A stretch of 64,000 bases of DNA, from contig NZ_BAABBI010000002.1 of the NCBI RefSeq assembly GCF_039537875.1, positions 248,001 through 312,000 on the forward strand. The letters run 5' to 3'. The stretch is from Corallibacter vietnamensis. Its GTDB lineage: Bacteria > Bacteroidota > Bacteroidia > Flavobacteriales > Flavobacteriaceae. Within the stretch, counting starts at the first letter, position 1. Each line of letters begins with the position of its first letter. Both the position numbers and the translations under genes were made by a program. Shown here piece by piece: positions 35,562-44,158 of this stretch. The notes under the pieces were generated by a model. The model saw only the letters and a list, made by a program, of their open reading frames with translations. It was not told where the DNA came from and made no database searches.

Positions 35562-36236
35562 ATGAGTCAAGATATAATACACGTTTACTTTATGCCAGGA
35601 ATGGCAGCTAGTTCATTAATTTTTGAACACATCAAATTACCTGAAGATTCGTTTCAAATGCATTATTTAGAATGGTTGGTTCCAGAAAAAAACGAAACAT
35701 TACAAGACTATGCAAAGCGCACAGCAGCATCAATAACACATGAAAACGTTGTGCTTGCTGGTGTGTCTTTTGGCGGTGTTTTGGTTCAGGAAATGAGCAA
35801 ATTTGTTTCAACAAGAAAGGTGCTTGTAATATCTAGTGTAAAATCTAGAGGAGAGCTTCCTAACCGAATGAAGCTAGCAAAGTTTACTAATGCATACAAG
35901 TTAATTCCAACAAAAAAACTATCAAATATAGATGTGTTAGCAAAATATGCTTTTGGAAAAGTAGCAAATGATAGGATAGAGCTTTACAGAAAGTATCTTT
36001 TAGTTAATGATCCGTATTATTTAGAATGGGCTATAAAACAATTAATGTTTTGGAAACCACAAGATATACAGGCTAATATTGTACATATTCATGGAGATAA
36101 AGATAAAGTGTTTCCTACATATCATTTAAAGAATTTTATACCAGTAAAAGGAGGATCTCATATCATGATTATTAATAAGTATAAGTGGTTTAACGAAAAT
36201 TTAGCAAAGATTATTTTAGATGAAAAACTGGCTTAA
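35562..36236 (+). CDS. Alpha/beta hydrolase family protein
   Basis: 224 residues from the ATG at 35562 (MSQDIIHVYFMPGMAASSLIF); a TTG three codons earlier also opens the frame but is less likely. It shows the alpha/beta hydrolase layout: an oxyanion-region MPGMAASS, the nucleophile elbow AGVSFGGVLVQEM with Ser in G-x-S-x-G, and a late His in VKGGSHIMIINK preceded by HGDKDKVFP supplying the acid. Substrate is unknown. It is followed 42 bp later by a lytic transglycosylase and then cardiolipin synthase on the same strand, so an envelope-related role is possible but unproven. Confidence 0.8.
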   Translation: MSQDIIHVYFMPGMAASSLIFEHIKLPEDSFQMHYLEWLVPEKNETLQDYAKRTAASITHENVVLAGVSFGGVLVQEMSKFVSTRKVLVISSVKSRGELPNRMKLAKFTNAYKLIPTKKLSNIDVLAKYAFGKVANDRIELYRKYLLVNDPYYLEWAIKQLMFWKPQDIQANIVHIHGDKDKVFPTYHLKNFIPVKGGSHIMIINKYKWFNENLAKIILDEKLA

Positions 36237-36278
36237 AATTTGCTGCTTTTTTCATAACTTTAAAGAAAACTTGATATA

Positions 36279-37208
36279 ATGAAAACGATAAAAAATATAT
36301 TAGCCTTAATAGGCTTATTTTGTGTAGCTAGCTTGTTTGTGTTTGCTATGCAAGATGCTCCAACAGATGAGAATTTTGAGAAAAAAGTAATTAATGATTA
36401 TAATGTTTATGCACTTCAGGTTCCAGAATATTTAGATTTTGCAGGAGAACCAATGCCGCTAAACAATCCTGATATTCATGAACGTATGGATAGAGAATTA
36501 TTAGTAAATACTTACTGGCAGTCTAATGGATTATTAATGTTTAAAAGAGCTGCAAAATACTTTCCTGTTATTGAACCAATTTTAGCTAAACATGGTGTGC
36601 CAGATGATTTTAAATATTTGGCAGTTATAGAAAGTGGTTTAACCAATGCTGTTTCTCCAGCAGGAGCAAGAGGTGTTTGGCAAATTATGAAAACCACTGG
36701 CCGAGAATACGGACTAGAAGTAAATGATAATGTAGATGAGCGCTATAATTTAGAATTAGCAACAGAAGTGGCTTGTGAATATTTGAAAAAATCTAAAGAA
36801 AAACTAGGTTCATGGACACTAGCAGCTGCAGCTTATAATGCAGGGATGGCAGGTGTTTCAAGACGATTAGAAGAGCAAAATGTAAGCGATTATTATGATT
36901 TGCTTTTAGGGGAAGAAACAGGACGCTATATGTTTAGAATTGTAGCACTAAAAGAAATTTTATCTCATCCTGACAAGTATGGGTTTAACTTTAGAGATAA
37001 AGATTTATATAAAGAAGTTCCAACCTACAAAGTTGAAGTAGATACAGCAGTAACAGATTTTACAAAATTTGCTGAACGTTACGGTATAAATTATAAAATA
37101 TTAAAAATACATAACCCTTGGTTGCGAGAGCCTCACTTAAATAATAAGTCAAGAAAACAATATTTTATAAGTCTTCCAGAAAAAGGACATTACACAAAAC
37201 AACCTTAA
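36279..37208 (+). CDS. Membrane-associated lytic transglycosylase (MltD-like, SLT domain)
   Basis: 309 residues. The N-terminus MKTIKNILALIGLFCVASLFVFA is a signal or anchor sequence without a lipobox. The SLT domain (about 95-245) contains FKYLAVIESGLTNAVSPAGARGVWQIM with the catalytic Glu near residue 117, then YNLELATEVACEYLKK and the AAAYNAGMAGVSRRL motif. It cleaves peptidoglycan glycan strands to 1,6-anhydroMurNAc products. The C-terminal 60 residues (VDTAVTDFTKFAERYGINYKILKIHNPWLR) look like one remnant LysM-like/fold segment rather than the multiple LysM domains of MltD. The stop overlaps the next ATG by one base (TAATG), coupling it to cardiolipin synthase. Confidence 0.9.
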   Translation: MKTIKNILALIGLFCVASLFVFAMQDAPTDENFEKKVINDYNVYALQVPEYLDFAGEPMPLNNPDIHERMDRELLVNTYWQSNGLLMFKRAAKYFPVIEPILAKHGVPDDFKYLAVIESGLTNAVSPAGARGVWQIMKTTGREYGLEVNDNVDERYNLELATEVACEYLKKSKEKLGSWTLAAAAYNAGMAGVSRRLEEQNVSDYYDLLLGEETGRYMFRIVALKEILSHPDKYGFNFRDKDLYKEVPTYKVEVDTAVTDFTKFAERYGINYKILKIHNPWLREPHLNNKSRKQYFISLPEKGHYTKQP

Positions 37209-38662
37209 TGCTTACATTTATTAAGGAGCACATCTTGACTATTCTTATAGTATTAAACTATATAATTGCTATTTCAGCAGCATTCACAATACTATTAAAG
37301 AACATAAACCCAACCAAAACGTTGTCTTATATCATCGTTTTGGTTTTTTTTCCGTTTTTAGGAATCCTTGTATATTATCTTTTTGGGCAAGAATACCGAA
37401 AGAATAAAATATTCAATAGAAAGCATATTCTAAATAGAAGTTTAATTAAAAAAATAAACAAAGATTTAGAGCTTAATGAACAAGAATTAAAAGAAGTTGA
37501 TCAAACATTAGAAGAAAAAATTAAACTTGTAAAATTGCTTCACAAAAGTGAAAATGCGCCATTAACACTACATAACGATGTAGAGATATTGATAAATGGT
37601 AATAAGAAATTTGAAGTGCTTTTAGAAGATTTAAAACAAGCTAAAAATCACATACATTTAGAGTATTATATCTTAAAAGACGATAAAATAGGAGGTCAGA
37701 TTATAGATATACTTTGCGAAAAAGCTAAACAAGGTGTTGCTGTAAGATTAAGTGTAGATGATGTGGGGAGCAAAATATCTTCAGCGTCAAAAAAGAGATT
37801 AAAAAATAGCGGTGTTTCGTTTTATCCATTTATGCCTGTGTTATTTCCAAAGTTTACAGGAAAAATGAATTACAGAAATCATAGAAAAATAGCAATTATT
37901 GATGGATTAATAGGCTATTTAGGCGGTATCAACATTTCTGACAATTATGTAAATTACGAAAACGATGCGTTGTTTTGGCGTGATACTCACATACGTATAC
38001 AAGGCGAAGCTGTTAAATTACTTCAAATACATTTTTTAACAACCTGGGATTTTGTTTCTGGAAGTGATATTCAAGTTTCAAAACAATTCTTTCCAGAATC
38101 TAAAACCAAAAAAGAGACAAAAGTACAGATAGCAGCCAGTGGGCCTGATACAGATTGGGCAAATATTATGGAAGCTATACTTACAGCCATTAATACAGCT
38201 GATAATTATATTTATATAACAACACCTTATTTTATACCAAACCAACAAATTATTACAGCGCTTCAAATTGCATCAAGAAGCGGTGTAGATGTTAGAATCA
38301 TCATTCCAAAAAAATCAGATTCTTGGATAGCTAATCATGCAACAAACTCTTATTTACAATCGCTTATGGAAGCAGGTGTTAAAGTATATAGGTATACCAA
38401 AGGGTTTGTTCATGCAAAAACTCAAGTAGTTGACGATATTTTCACATCAATAGGAACAGCAAACCTTGATTACAGAAGTTTTAATATAAACTTTGAAATA
38501 AATGCTTTAATCTACAATGAAGCTGTTAGTAAACAACTTAAAAAACAATTTCTAGAAGATATAAAAGATAGTCAAGAGATTGAATTAAAACGTTGGGAAC
38601 AACGCCCAAAACTTATGAAACTAAAAGAATCTTACTCGCGTTTGTGGGCGCCTTTGTTGTAA
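37208..38662 (+). CDS. cls: Cardiolipin synthase (phospholipase D family)
   Basis: 484 residues. Two N-terminal membrane spans (about 5-30 and 38-60) precede two phospholipase D domains, each with a HKD motif: NHRKIAIIDGLIGYLGGINISD and VHAKTQVVDDIFTSIGTANLDYRSF. It condenses two phosphatidylglycerols to cardiolipin and glycerol at the inner membrane. Length and layout agree with the ClsA-type family. Its ATG overlaps the transglycosylase stop, and its own stop lies one base from the stop of the convergent TPR gene, with no terminator between them. Confidence 0.93.
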   Translation: MLTFIKEHILTILIVLNYIIAISAAFTILLKNINPTKTLSYIIVLVFFPFLGILVYYLFGQEYRKNKIFNRKHILNRSLIKKINKDLELNEQELKEVDQTLEEKIKLVKLLHKSENAPLTLHNDVEILINGNKKFEVLLEDLKQAKNHIHLEYYILKDDKIGGQIIDILCEKAKQGVAVRLSVDDVGSKISSASKKRLKNSGVSFYPFMPVLFPKFTGKMNYRNHRKIAIIDGLIGYLGGINISDNYVNYENDALFWRDTHIRIQGEAVKLLQIHFLTTWDFVSGSDIQVSKQFFPESKTKKETKVQIAASGPDTDWANIMEAILTAINTADNYIYITTPYFIPNQQIITALQIASRSGVDVRIIIPKKSDSWIANHATNSYLQSLMEAGVKVYRYTKGFVHAKTQVVDDIFTSIGTANLDYRSFNINFEINALIYNEAVSKQLKKQFLEDIKDSQEIELKRWEQRPKLMKLKESYSRLWAPLL

Positions 38663-38663
38663 A

Positions 38664-39239
38664 TTATCCTCTACGTTTTTGAGCACGAATAGAACCACCA
38701 GCACCAAAATGTTGGTTTGGCGCTTGTGCACGTTTCATATTGTCTTTCATCATTTTTATTTGGTCAGTAAGTATACCGCGCTTATCTAGTTTTTGAGCTT
38801 CATTTAGTAATAATTTAGCTTCGTTTTTTCTGCGCTTAGTAAAAGCAATACCAGCTAAATTTAATTTAGCCATAGCCAAATCATGATCCATAGATAAACC
38901 AAGTGAAATAGCTTTTTTAAAGCGTTTTTCAGCCTCATTCATATTCGTTTGAGACACCATAATACCATGTAAATAATGGAAATACCCTTCTTGTTTTGTT
39001 GTTAAAGCAGCAGATGGTTTTTTAATTTTATCCAACCATTTTTTAGCGCCATCAAAATCTTGCTTACGTAAACGTAAAAAAGCCAACAGGATAAATTCAT
39101 TTTTAAAATATAGAAAAACAAATATTAAGGCTAATAAAATATACATAATACCATTGCCTATATTTCCTTCAATAAACTGATAAATAGCGTATCCAAATAT
39201 TAAAAAAGCGATGATTAATTTTATAATTTTATTATACAT
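38664..39239 (-). CDS. Membrane-anchored TPR-like protein of unknown function
   Basis: 191 residues. Two closely spaced N-terminal hydrophobic helices (IIKLIIAFLIFGYAIYQFI and GIMYILLALIFVFLYFK) are followed by helical, TPR-like repeats (FDGAKKWLDKIKK, NMNEAEKRFKKAISLG, RKNEAKLLLNEAQKLDK) and a basic tail (GAGGSIRAQKRRG). The repeats should face the cytoplasm, judging by the basic tail. No enzymatic motif is seen. Proteins of this layout are conserved in Flavobacteriia, but I know of no assigned role. It is convergent with cls and divergent from rpmH. Confidence 0.75.
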   Translation of the reverse strand: MYNKIIKLIIAFLIFGYAIYQFIEGNIGNGIMYILLALIFVFLYFKNEFILLAFLRLRKQDFDGAKKWLDKIKKPSAALTTKQEGYFHYLHGIMVSQTNMNEAEKRFKKAISLGLSMDHDLAMAKLNLAGIAFTKRRKNEAKLLLNEAQKLDKRGILTDQIKMMKDNMKRAQAPNQHFGAGGSIRAQKRRG

Positions 39240-39391
39240 AAGTTTTAAATTTTATAATTGTTGTAGTTTTTTTGAATGAAATTTTAAAAGCTACCGTATT
39301 TTAGAAGCTTTAATTTCACTGGTTTTTTGATATTAATTTTTGTGATACAAAGAAACTAAATTTTTATTGAAAAAATATTTTTAAATAAAGG

Positions 39392-39422
39392 TTTGTCAAA
39401 TAAAAAAGGCTTTGTATATTTG
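39392..39422 (+). promoter_or_regulatory. Promoter of rpmH
   Basis: TTTG (39392-39395), 19-bp spacer, TATATTTG (39415-39422), 70 bp before the rpmH ATG. This is a near-ideal housekeeping promoter and, together with that of rpmE2, calibrates the other promoter calls in this window. The remaining 150 bases of the gap (39240-39391) hold nothing I can identify beyond an imperfect inverted repeat. Confidence 0.75.
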
Positions 39423-39492
39423 CGCTCGGTTTTGAGGAAAAAATAAAACCCTAGTTTTTAAAAAGAATAAGAAGATTTTAAAGATATAAGTA

Positions 39493-39654
39493 ATGAGTAA
39501 AAGAACATTTCAGCCATCAAAAAGAAAGAGAAAAAATAAGCATGGCTTCAGAGAAAGAATGGCTACAGTTAATGGTAGAAAAGTACTTGCTCGTAGAAGA
39601 GCTAAAGGTAGAAAGAAATTGTCTGTATCTTCTGAAACTAGACATAAGAAATAA
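39493..39654 (+). CDS. rpmH: 50S ribosomal protein L34
   Basis: 53 residues, MSKRTFQPSKRKRKNKHGFR, then ERMATVNGRKVLARRRAKGRKKLSVS and the tail SETRHKK. The KRTFQPSxxKRxxxHGFRxRM block and the VLxxRRxKGRxxLS block are diagnostic of L34. The few extra residues after KKLS are usual in Bacteroidetes. It is often missed because of its length. Unlike in many bacteria it is not followed by rnpA; instead carB comes next after a terminator. The gene is monocistronic, with a strong promoter. Confidence 0.97.
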   Translation: MSKRTFQPSKRKRKNKHGFRERMATVNGRKVLARRRAKGRKKLSVSSETRHKK

Positions 39655-39675
39655 TGATTAACAATTGTTAATATT

Positions 39676-39709
39676 AAAAAGGTGTTGCTTGGAGTAACGC
39701 CTTTTTTTG
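39676..39709 (+). terminator. rpmH terminator
   Basis: Stem AAAGGTGTT / AACGCCTTT (one G-U pair) with a nine-base loop and seven T residues, ending 43 bp before the carB start. Confidence 0.85.
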
Positions 39710-39724
39710 TATCCTATAGTTAAC

Positions 39725-39732
39725 TATTTTTG
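39725..39732 (+). promoter_or_regulatory. -7 box of the carB promoter
   Basis: TATTTTTG, 19 bp before the ATG at 39752. A TTTG lies 15 bp upstream inside the T-tract of the rpmH terminator, a little too close for a standard -33 box. Confidence 0.5.
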
Positions 39733-39751
39733 CAAAACAAAACAACACAAC

Positions 39752-42604
39752 ATGCCTAAAAATAAAAACATAAAATCTATTCTACTTATAGGTTCTGGTC
39801 CTATAATTATTGGTCAAGCTTGTGAATTTGATTATTCTGGAACACAAGCACTTCGTTCATTAAGAGAAGACGGAATTGAAACCATCTTAATCAATTCTAA
39901 CCCTGCAACAATCATGACAGATCCTTCTATGGCAGATCATGTTTACCTATTGCCTCTTAATACCAAATCTATTATAAAAGTTTTAAAAGAACATCCTCAA
40001 ATTGATGCTGTACTTCCTACTATGGGAGGACAAACAGCACTAAATTTAGCTATTGAAGCTGAAGATAAAGGTATTTGGGAAGATTTTGGTGTAAAACTTA
40101 TTGGTGTAGATATTGATGCCATTAATATTACTGAAGACAGAGAGCAATTTAGAGACTTAATGACAAAAATTGGTGTGCCAATGGCGCCACAAGCAACTGC
40201 TACGTCATTTTTAAAAGGAAAAGAAATAGCTCAAGAATTTGGTTTTCCATTATGTATTCGTTCATCGTTTACTTTAGGTGGAGCAGGAGCTGCAATTGTT
40301 TATGATGAAGCAAATTTTGATGAATTATTAAGTCGCGGACTTGAAATTTCTCCTATTCATGAAGTAATGATTGATAAGGCCTTATTAGGCTGGAAAGAAT
40401 ATGAATTAGAGCTATTACGAGATAAAAATGATAACGTTGTTATTATTTGTACTATTGAAAATATGGATCCGATGGGAATTCACACCGGAGATTCTATTAC
40501 AGTAGCACCAGCAATGACTTTATCAGATACAACTTTCCAACGTATGCGTGATATGGCAATACACATGATGCGTAGTATTGGTGATTTTGCAGGAGGTTGT
40601 AATGTACAGTTTGCTGTGAGCCCAGATGAAAATGAAGATATAATTGCTATAGAAATTAATCCTCGTGTATCGCGTTCTTCAGCATTAGCAAGTAAAGCAA
40701 CAGGATATCCTATTGCAAAAGTAGCAGCAAAATTAGCTATAGGTTACACACTTGATGAGTTAAGTAATCAAATCACAGGATCAACATCAGCGTTGTTTGA
40801 ACCTACATTAGACTATGTTGTTGTAAAAATACCACGTTGGAACTTTGATAAATTTGAAGGATCTGATAGAACTTTAGGTTTACAAATGAAAGCGGTTGGA
40901 GAAGTTATGGCTATTGGTCGTTCATTTCAAGAAGCGCTACATAAAGCAACACAGTCTCTAGAAATAAAACGTAATGGTCTTGGTGCAGATGGAAAAGGCT
41001 ACAAAGACTACGAGCAAATTATAGAAAAACTTACTTATGCAAGTTGGGATCGTGTATTTGTTATTTACGATGCTATTCAAATGGGAATTCCATTAAGTAG
41101 AATACACGAAATTACAAAGATTGATATGTGGTTCTTAAAGCAATATGAAGAGCTATATAAATTAGAAAAAGAAATTTCAACGTATACTATTGATACCATT
41201 GATAGAGAGTTGTTGCTAGAAGCAAAACAAAAAGGATATGGTGACCGTCAAATAGCGCATATGCTTAAATGTTTAGAAAGCGAAGTATACAACAAGCGTG
41301 ATGAGTTAAAAATAAACCGTGTTTACAAACTGGTAGATACATGTGCTGCCGAGTTTAAAGCACAAACACCATACTATTATTCAACATTTGAAAACGAGTT
41401 AGAAACAGCCAATGGAGATATTTATTCGGCAAATGAAAGTGTTGTTTCTGATAAGAAAAAAATCATTGTTTTAGGTTCTGGACCAAACAGAATTGGACAA
41501 GGTATAGAGTTTGATTACTGCTGTGTTCATGGTGTTTTAGCTAGTTCTGAATGTGGTTATGAAACCATCATGATAAACTGTAACCCTGAAACAGTTTCAA
41601 CCGATTTTGACATCGCTGATAAACTGTACTTTGAACCCGTATTTTGGGAGCATATTTATGACATAATTCGTCATGAAAAACCAGAAGGTGTTATCGTTCA
41701 GTTAGGTGGTCAAACAGCATTAAAACTGGCTGAAAAGTTAGATCGTTACGGTATTAAAATTTTAGGAACAACTTACCAATCTTTAGATTTAGCTGAAGAT
41801 AGAGGTAGTTTCTCAAAATTATTAAAAGACAATAATATTCCTTATCCAGAGTTTGATGTTGCAACATCAGCAGATGAAGCACTTGCTGTTGCAGATAGAT
41901 TAGATTTCCCAATTCTTGTAAGACCATCTTACGTTCTTGGTGGACAAGGCATGAAAATTGTCATTAACAAAAAAGAACTAGAAGAGCATGTTGTAGACTT
42001 ACTTCGTGGTATGCCTGATAATAAGTTACTTTTAGATCATTATTTAGATGGCGCAATAGAAGCTGAAGCCGATGCTATTTGTGACGGAGAAAACGTTTAC
42101 ATTATTGGTATAATGGAGCATATTGAACCTTGCGGAATTCACTCGGGTGATAGTAACGCAACGTTGCCACCATTTAATTTAGGAGATCTTGTGTTGGAAC
42201 AGATAAAAGATCATACTAAAAAGATTGCATTAGCCTTAAATACAGTTGGATTAATTAACATTCAATTTGCTGTTAAAGATGATACCGTTTATATTATTGA
42301 AGCAAACCCTCGTGCGTCTCGTACAGTTCCATTTATAGCAAAAGCTTATGGCGAACCTTATGTAAATTATGCAACAAAGGTTATGCTAGGAGAGAAGAAG
42401 GTTACTGACTTTGAGTTTAATCCAAAATTAGAAGGTTATGCTATAAAACAACCTGTATTTTCATTTAATAAATTCCCTAATGTAAACAAGAAATTAGGAC
42501 CAGAAATGAAAAGTACAGGAGAAAGTATTTTGTTTATAGATAGTTTAAAAGATGACGAATTCTATAATCTTTATACAAGAAGAAAAATGTACTTAAGTAA
42601 ATAA
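39752..42604 (+). CDS. carB: Carbamoyl-phosphate synthase large subunit, lacking the allosteric domain
   Basis: 950 residues from the ATG at 39752 (MPKNKNIKSILLIGSGPIIIGQ); the 15 codons of open frame upstream contain the promoter and are excluded. Both ATP-grasp halves are intact: first half GQACEFDYSGTQAL, FTLGGAGAAIVYD, EINPRVSRSSALASKATGYPIA; second half GSGPNRIGQGIEFDYCCVH, PSYVLGGQGMKIV, EANPRASRTVPFIAKAYG. It makes carbamoyl phosphate from bicarbonate, ammonia and two ATP for pyrimidines and arginine. The protein stops about 20 residues after the second synthetase half, so the C-terminal MGS-like allosteric domain of the 1073-residue E. coli enzyme (UMP/IMP/ornithine site) is absent. 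carA is not adjacent. Confidence 0.96.
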   Translation: MPKNKNIKSILLIGSGPIIIGQACEFDYSGTQALRSLREDGIETILINSNPATIMTDPSMADHVYLLPLNTKSIIKVLKEHPQIDAVLPTMGGQTALNLAIEAEDKGIWEDFGVKLIGVDIDAINITEDREQFRDLMTKIGVPMAPQATATSFLKGKEIAQEFGFPLCIRSSFTLGGAGAAIVYDEANFDELLSRGLEISPIHEVMIDKALLGWKEYELELLRDKNDNVVIICTIENMDPMGIHTGDSITVAPAMTLSDTTFQRMRDMAIHMMRSIGDFAGGCNVQFAVSPDENEDIIAIEINPRVSRSSALASKATGYPIAKVAAKLAIGYTLDELSNQITGSTSALFEPTLDYVVVKIPRWNFDKFEGSDRTLGLQMKAVGEVMAIGRSFQEALHKATQSLEIKRNGLGADGKGYKDYEQIIEKLTYASWDRVFVIYDAIQMGIPLSRIHEITKIDMWFLKQYEELYKLEKEISTYTIDTIDRELLLEAKQKGYGDRQIAHMLKCLESEVYNKRDELKINRVYKLVDTCAAEFKAQTPYYYSTFENELETANGDIYSANESVVSDKKKIIVLGSGPNRIGQGIEFDYCCVHGVLASSECGYETIMINCNPETVSTDFDIADKLYFEPVFWEHIYDIIRHEKPEGVIVQLGGQTALKLAEKLDRYGIKILGTTYQSLDLAEDRGSFSKLLKDNNIPYPEFDVATSADEALAVADRLDFPILVRPSYVLGGQGMKIVINKKELEEHVVDLLRGMPDNKLLLDHYLDGAIEAEADAICDGENVYIIGIMEHIEPCGIHSGDSNATLPPFNLGDLVLEQIKDHTKKIALALNTVGLINIQFAVKDDTVYIIEANPRASRTVPFIAKAYGEPYVNYATKVMLGEKKVTDFEFNPKLEGYAIKQPVFSFNKFPNVNKKLGPEMKSTGESILFIDSLKDDEFYNLYTRRKMYLSK

Positions 42605-42622
42605 GAAGATACAATAGGAAAT

Positions 42623-42658
42623 AAAAAAAGGAGCTTTAATTAAAGCTCCTTTTTTTTA
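42623..42658. terminator. Bidirectional terminator between carB and DUF3307
   Basis: Perfect palindrome GGAGCTTTAATTAAAGCTCC flanked by A and T runs; it serves carB (stop 42604) and the minus-strand gene ending at 42665. Confidence 0.9.
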
Positions 42659-42664
42659 TTTTAA

Positions 42665-43369
42665 TCATATAAGTTTTAAATATACAATGCCAGTTATAAT
42701 GGCTATTCCAAAACTAATTAATGTCCCTATCAAGATGTATTCGGTTAGTTTTCTGTGCTTACTTTCTTTTAAATCTCCAAACCTAAATACCGATTTTGCT
42801 GTAATTAAAAAACCAACAGCTTCCCAGTGATTTGTTATTATAAACACAAACACTAATAACCGCTCAAGAATTCCAATATACTTTCCGGCATCTTTAAGAG
42901 ATTCGTTTCCTTTAGTAAGCTTTTCAATATTCCATTTATTAAAAATAACTTTCATAATAATAGAAACAGGCTGTGTTAAGAATAATAAACAAGTTATTAA
43001 TAACAACGTGTTTTCACTAATGACATTTGATATATTAAATACTTGATTAGTGAATAAATAATAGGCGCAAAAGATGCTAATAATATGAAGCGCTTGATCT
43101 ATAAAAAACCAAAGTCTTTTGGTAGACTTTTTTTGAAACATAAGTTTTATAGAGTCTATTATAAAGTGCGATATACCTATCATGATAATAAGTGGCCAGC
43201 GCGTAATGTCAAAAACTAATATGAATAATAGAGCAATATGAATTGCAATGTGAAAATATAGCTTTGAAGATTTTAGTTTTAGTTTCTCTTTTTCTTTTAC
43301 CCATGTTTTAGGTTGAAGAAAAAAATCACCTATAATATGAGCTAATATGAGTTTTATTAATAAAATCAT
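42665..43369 (-). CDS. DUF3307 integral membrane protein
   Basis: 234 residues and about six membrane spans. The N-terminus LIKLILAHIIGDFFLQPKTWVKEKEK and the HFIIDSIKLMFQK segment are the signatures of the DUF3307 family; a second HxxxD-like His/Asp pair (IDQALHIIS) follows. The conserved polar residues sit in or near membrane helices. The function is unknown. Its ATG overlaps the stop of the SatD-like gene by four bases (ATGA), so the two are translationally coupled; this pairing recurs across bacteria and suggests a single functional unit controlled by the SatD protein. Confidence 0.85.
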   Translation of the reverse strand: MILLIKLILAHIIGDFFLQPKTWVKEKEKLKLKSSKLYFHIAIHIALLFILVFDITRWPLIIMIGISHFIIDSIKLMFQKKSTKRLWFFIDQALHIISIFCAYYLFTNQVFNISNVISENTLLLITCLLFLTQPVSIIMKVIFNKWNIEKLTKGNESLKDAGKYIGILERLLVFVFIITNHWEAVGFLITAKSVFRFGDLKESKHRKLTEYILIGTLISFGIAIITGIVYLKLI

Positions 43370-43986
43370 GCTATAATTTTTGACTGTGCTATTTTTGAAA
43401 TAAGCATTTCATTAACTTCTAAAATTTCATCAAGATAAGCGCGTTTCATGCGTTTACTAACAGCATCCTGGCTAATGCCAATAATTTTTGCTAATTCTTT
43501 TTGAATTTTATTTTCGTTTTCTAAATGTAATTTAACAATTTCAGCCGAATTAACAGACCAATTATCCATAAGAATCCCAATAAGCTTTAAATATAGATTT
43601 AGCTCGTTGTCTATATTAGGAATTCCTTTTAATTTTAAGTTTGTTTTAGATTGCTTTAAAATTTCTAGTAAGTTTCCGGAGTTTTGAAAAGCACTTCCGT
43701 TAGATTCTGTTACTGTATTTCCGTTAAATGTTTTATGGCCAAAACCTATAGCCATTCTAACATCCAAGCCTTTTATCATTTTTATACAAGCTTTTATATA
43801 AACAGCACTTATAAAGGATTGATTAATATCTGAAATTTCAATTTGAAAGCTATCACCTCTAAATATTTCCCAATTGTTTGTGTTGCTACTTACTTGCTCT
43901 AAAGCTTGTTTTAAAGACGTTAGCCAAACATTTGGGTTGCTATGTTTGGTTGAGTTTATAATGTCACCAGTTATTACACTTGTCAT
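43366..43986 (-). CDS. SatD-family DNA-binding protein
   Basis: 206 residues. The N-terminal two thirds start SVITGDIINSTKHSN and contain FRGDSFQIEI and DVRMAIGFGHKTFNGNTVTESNGSAFQNSG, a pattern reminiscent of nucleotide cyclase-like folds (GD...S, RGDSFQ, RMAIGxG) that defines the SatD family. The C-terminus has a helix-turn-helix, IQKELAKIIGISQDAVSKRMKRA (about 157-180). SatD belongs to the streptococcal satABCDE acid-tolerance set, but its mechanism is not settled. Here the upstream region carries three 28-bp-spaced ATTCC-N8-GGAAT palindromes, one lying exactly between the -33 and -7 boxes, so autoregulation through the HTH is likely. Confidence 0.82.
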   Translation of the reverse strand: MTSVITGDIINSTKHSNPNVWLTSLKQALEQVSSNTNNWEIFRGDSFQIEISDINQSFISAVYIKACIKMIKGLDVRMAIGFGHKTFNGNTVTESNGSAFQNSGNLLEILKQSKTNLKLKGIPNIDNELNLYLKLIGILMDNWSVNSAEIVKLHLENENKIQKELAKIIGISQDAVSKRMKRAYLDEILEVNEMLISKIAQSKIIA

Positions 43987-44019
43987 GGCTTTTTTTATTT
44001 TATGTGATATTCTTTAGTT

Positions 44020-44121
44020 ATCACAAATGAGTTTGATATTCAAATATATTCCTTTTTTATGGAATATTCAAATATATTCCCTTTTTAAGGAATAATTTAA
44101 CGTATGCCTTTTTTATGGAAT
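44020..44121. repeat. 28-bp tandem operator array, ATTCC-N8-GGAAT
   Basis: Three palindromes start exactly 28 bp apart: ATTCCTTTTTTATGGAAT (44048-44065), ATTCCCTTTTTAAGGAAT (44076-44093) and ATGCCTTTTTTATGGAAT (44104-44121, one arm altered). The sequence AATATTCAAATAT (44063-44075) between copies recurs 28 bp away at 44035-44047 except for the first base, marking a decayed fourth unit. The array lies in the 172-bp gap upstream of satD and overlaps its promoter. The arms and period fit a set of operators for an HTH dimer. Confidence 0.8.
44041..44072 (-). promoter_or_regulatory. satD promoter with an operator in its spacer
   Basis: Minus strand: TTTG (44069-44072), 20-bp spacer, TATATTTG (44041-44048), 54 bp before the satD ATG. 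The spacer is almost filled by the first palindrome (44048-44065). A second TATATTTG lies at 44069-44076, one repeat period upstream. A protein bound to the palindrome should block polymerase. Confidence 0.65.
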
Positions 44122-44158
44122 AAAATACAAAGGAAGTAAATAGGCGAATAGTGCGTTT

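Noticed and set aside
39280..39330. Imperfect inverted repeat GAAATTTTAAAAGCT...AGCTTTAATTTC
   Set aside because: It lies upstream of both neighbouring genes, so it cannot terminate either, and its arms need gaps; no function could be supported.
44020..44121. 28-bp repeats as a CRISPR array
   Set aside because: There is no spacer of unique sequence between units; the repeats are directly adjoining, AT-rich, few and internally palindromic, and no cas genes are near.
44048..44121. The same palindromes as terminators of the thioesterase gene
   Set aside because: Arms are only five bases (ATTCC) with eight-base loops, too weak for termination, and their exact period and position inside the satD promoter fit operators better.
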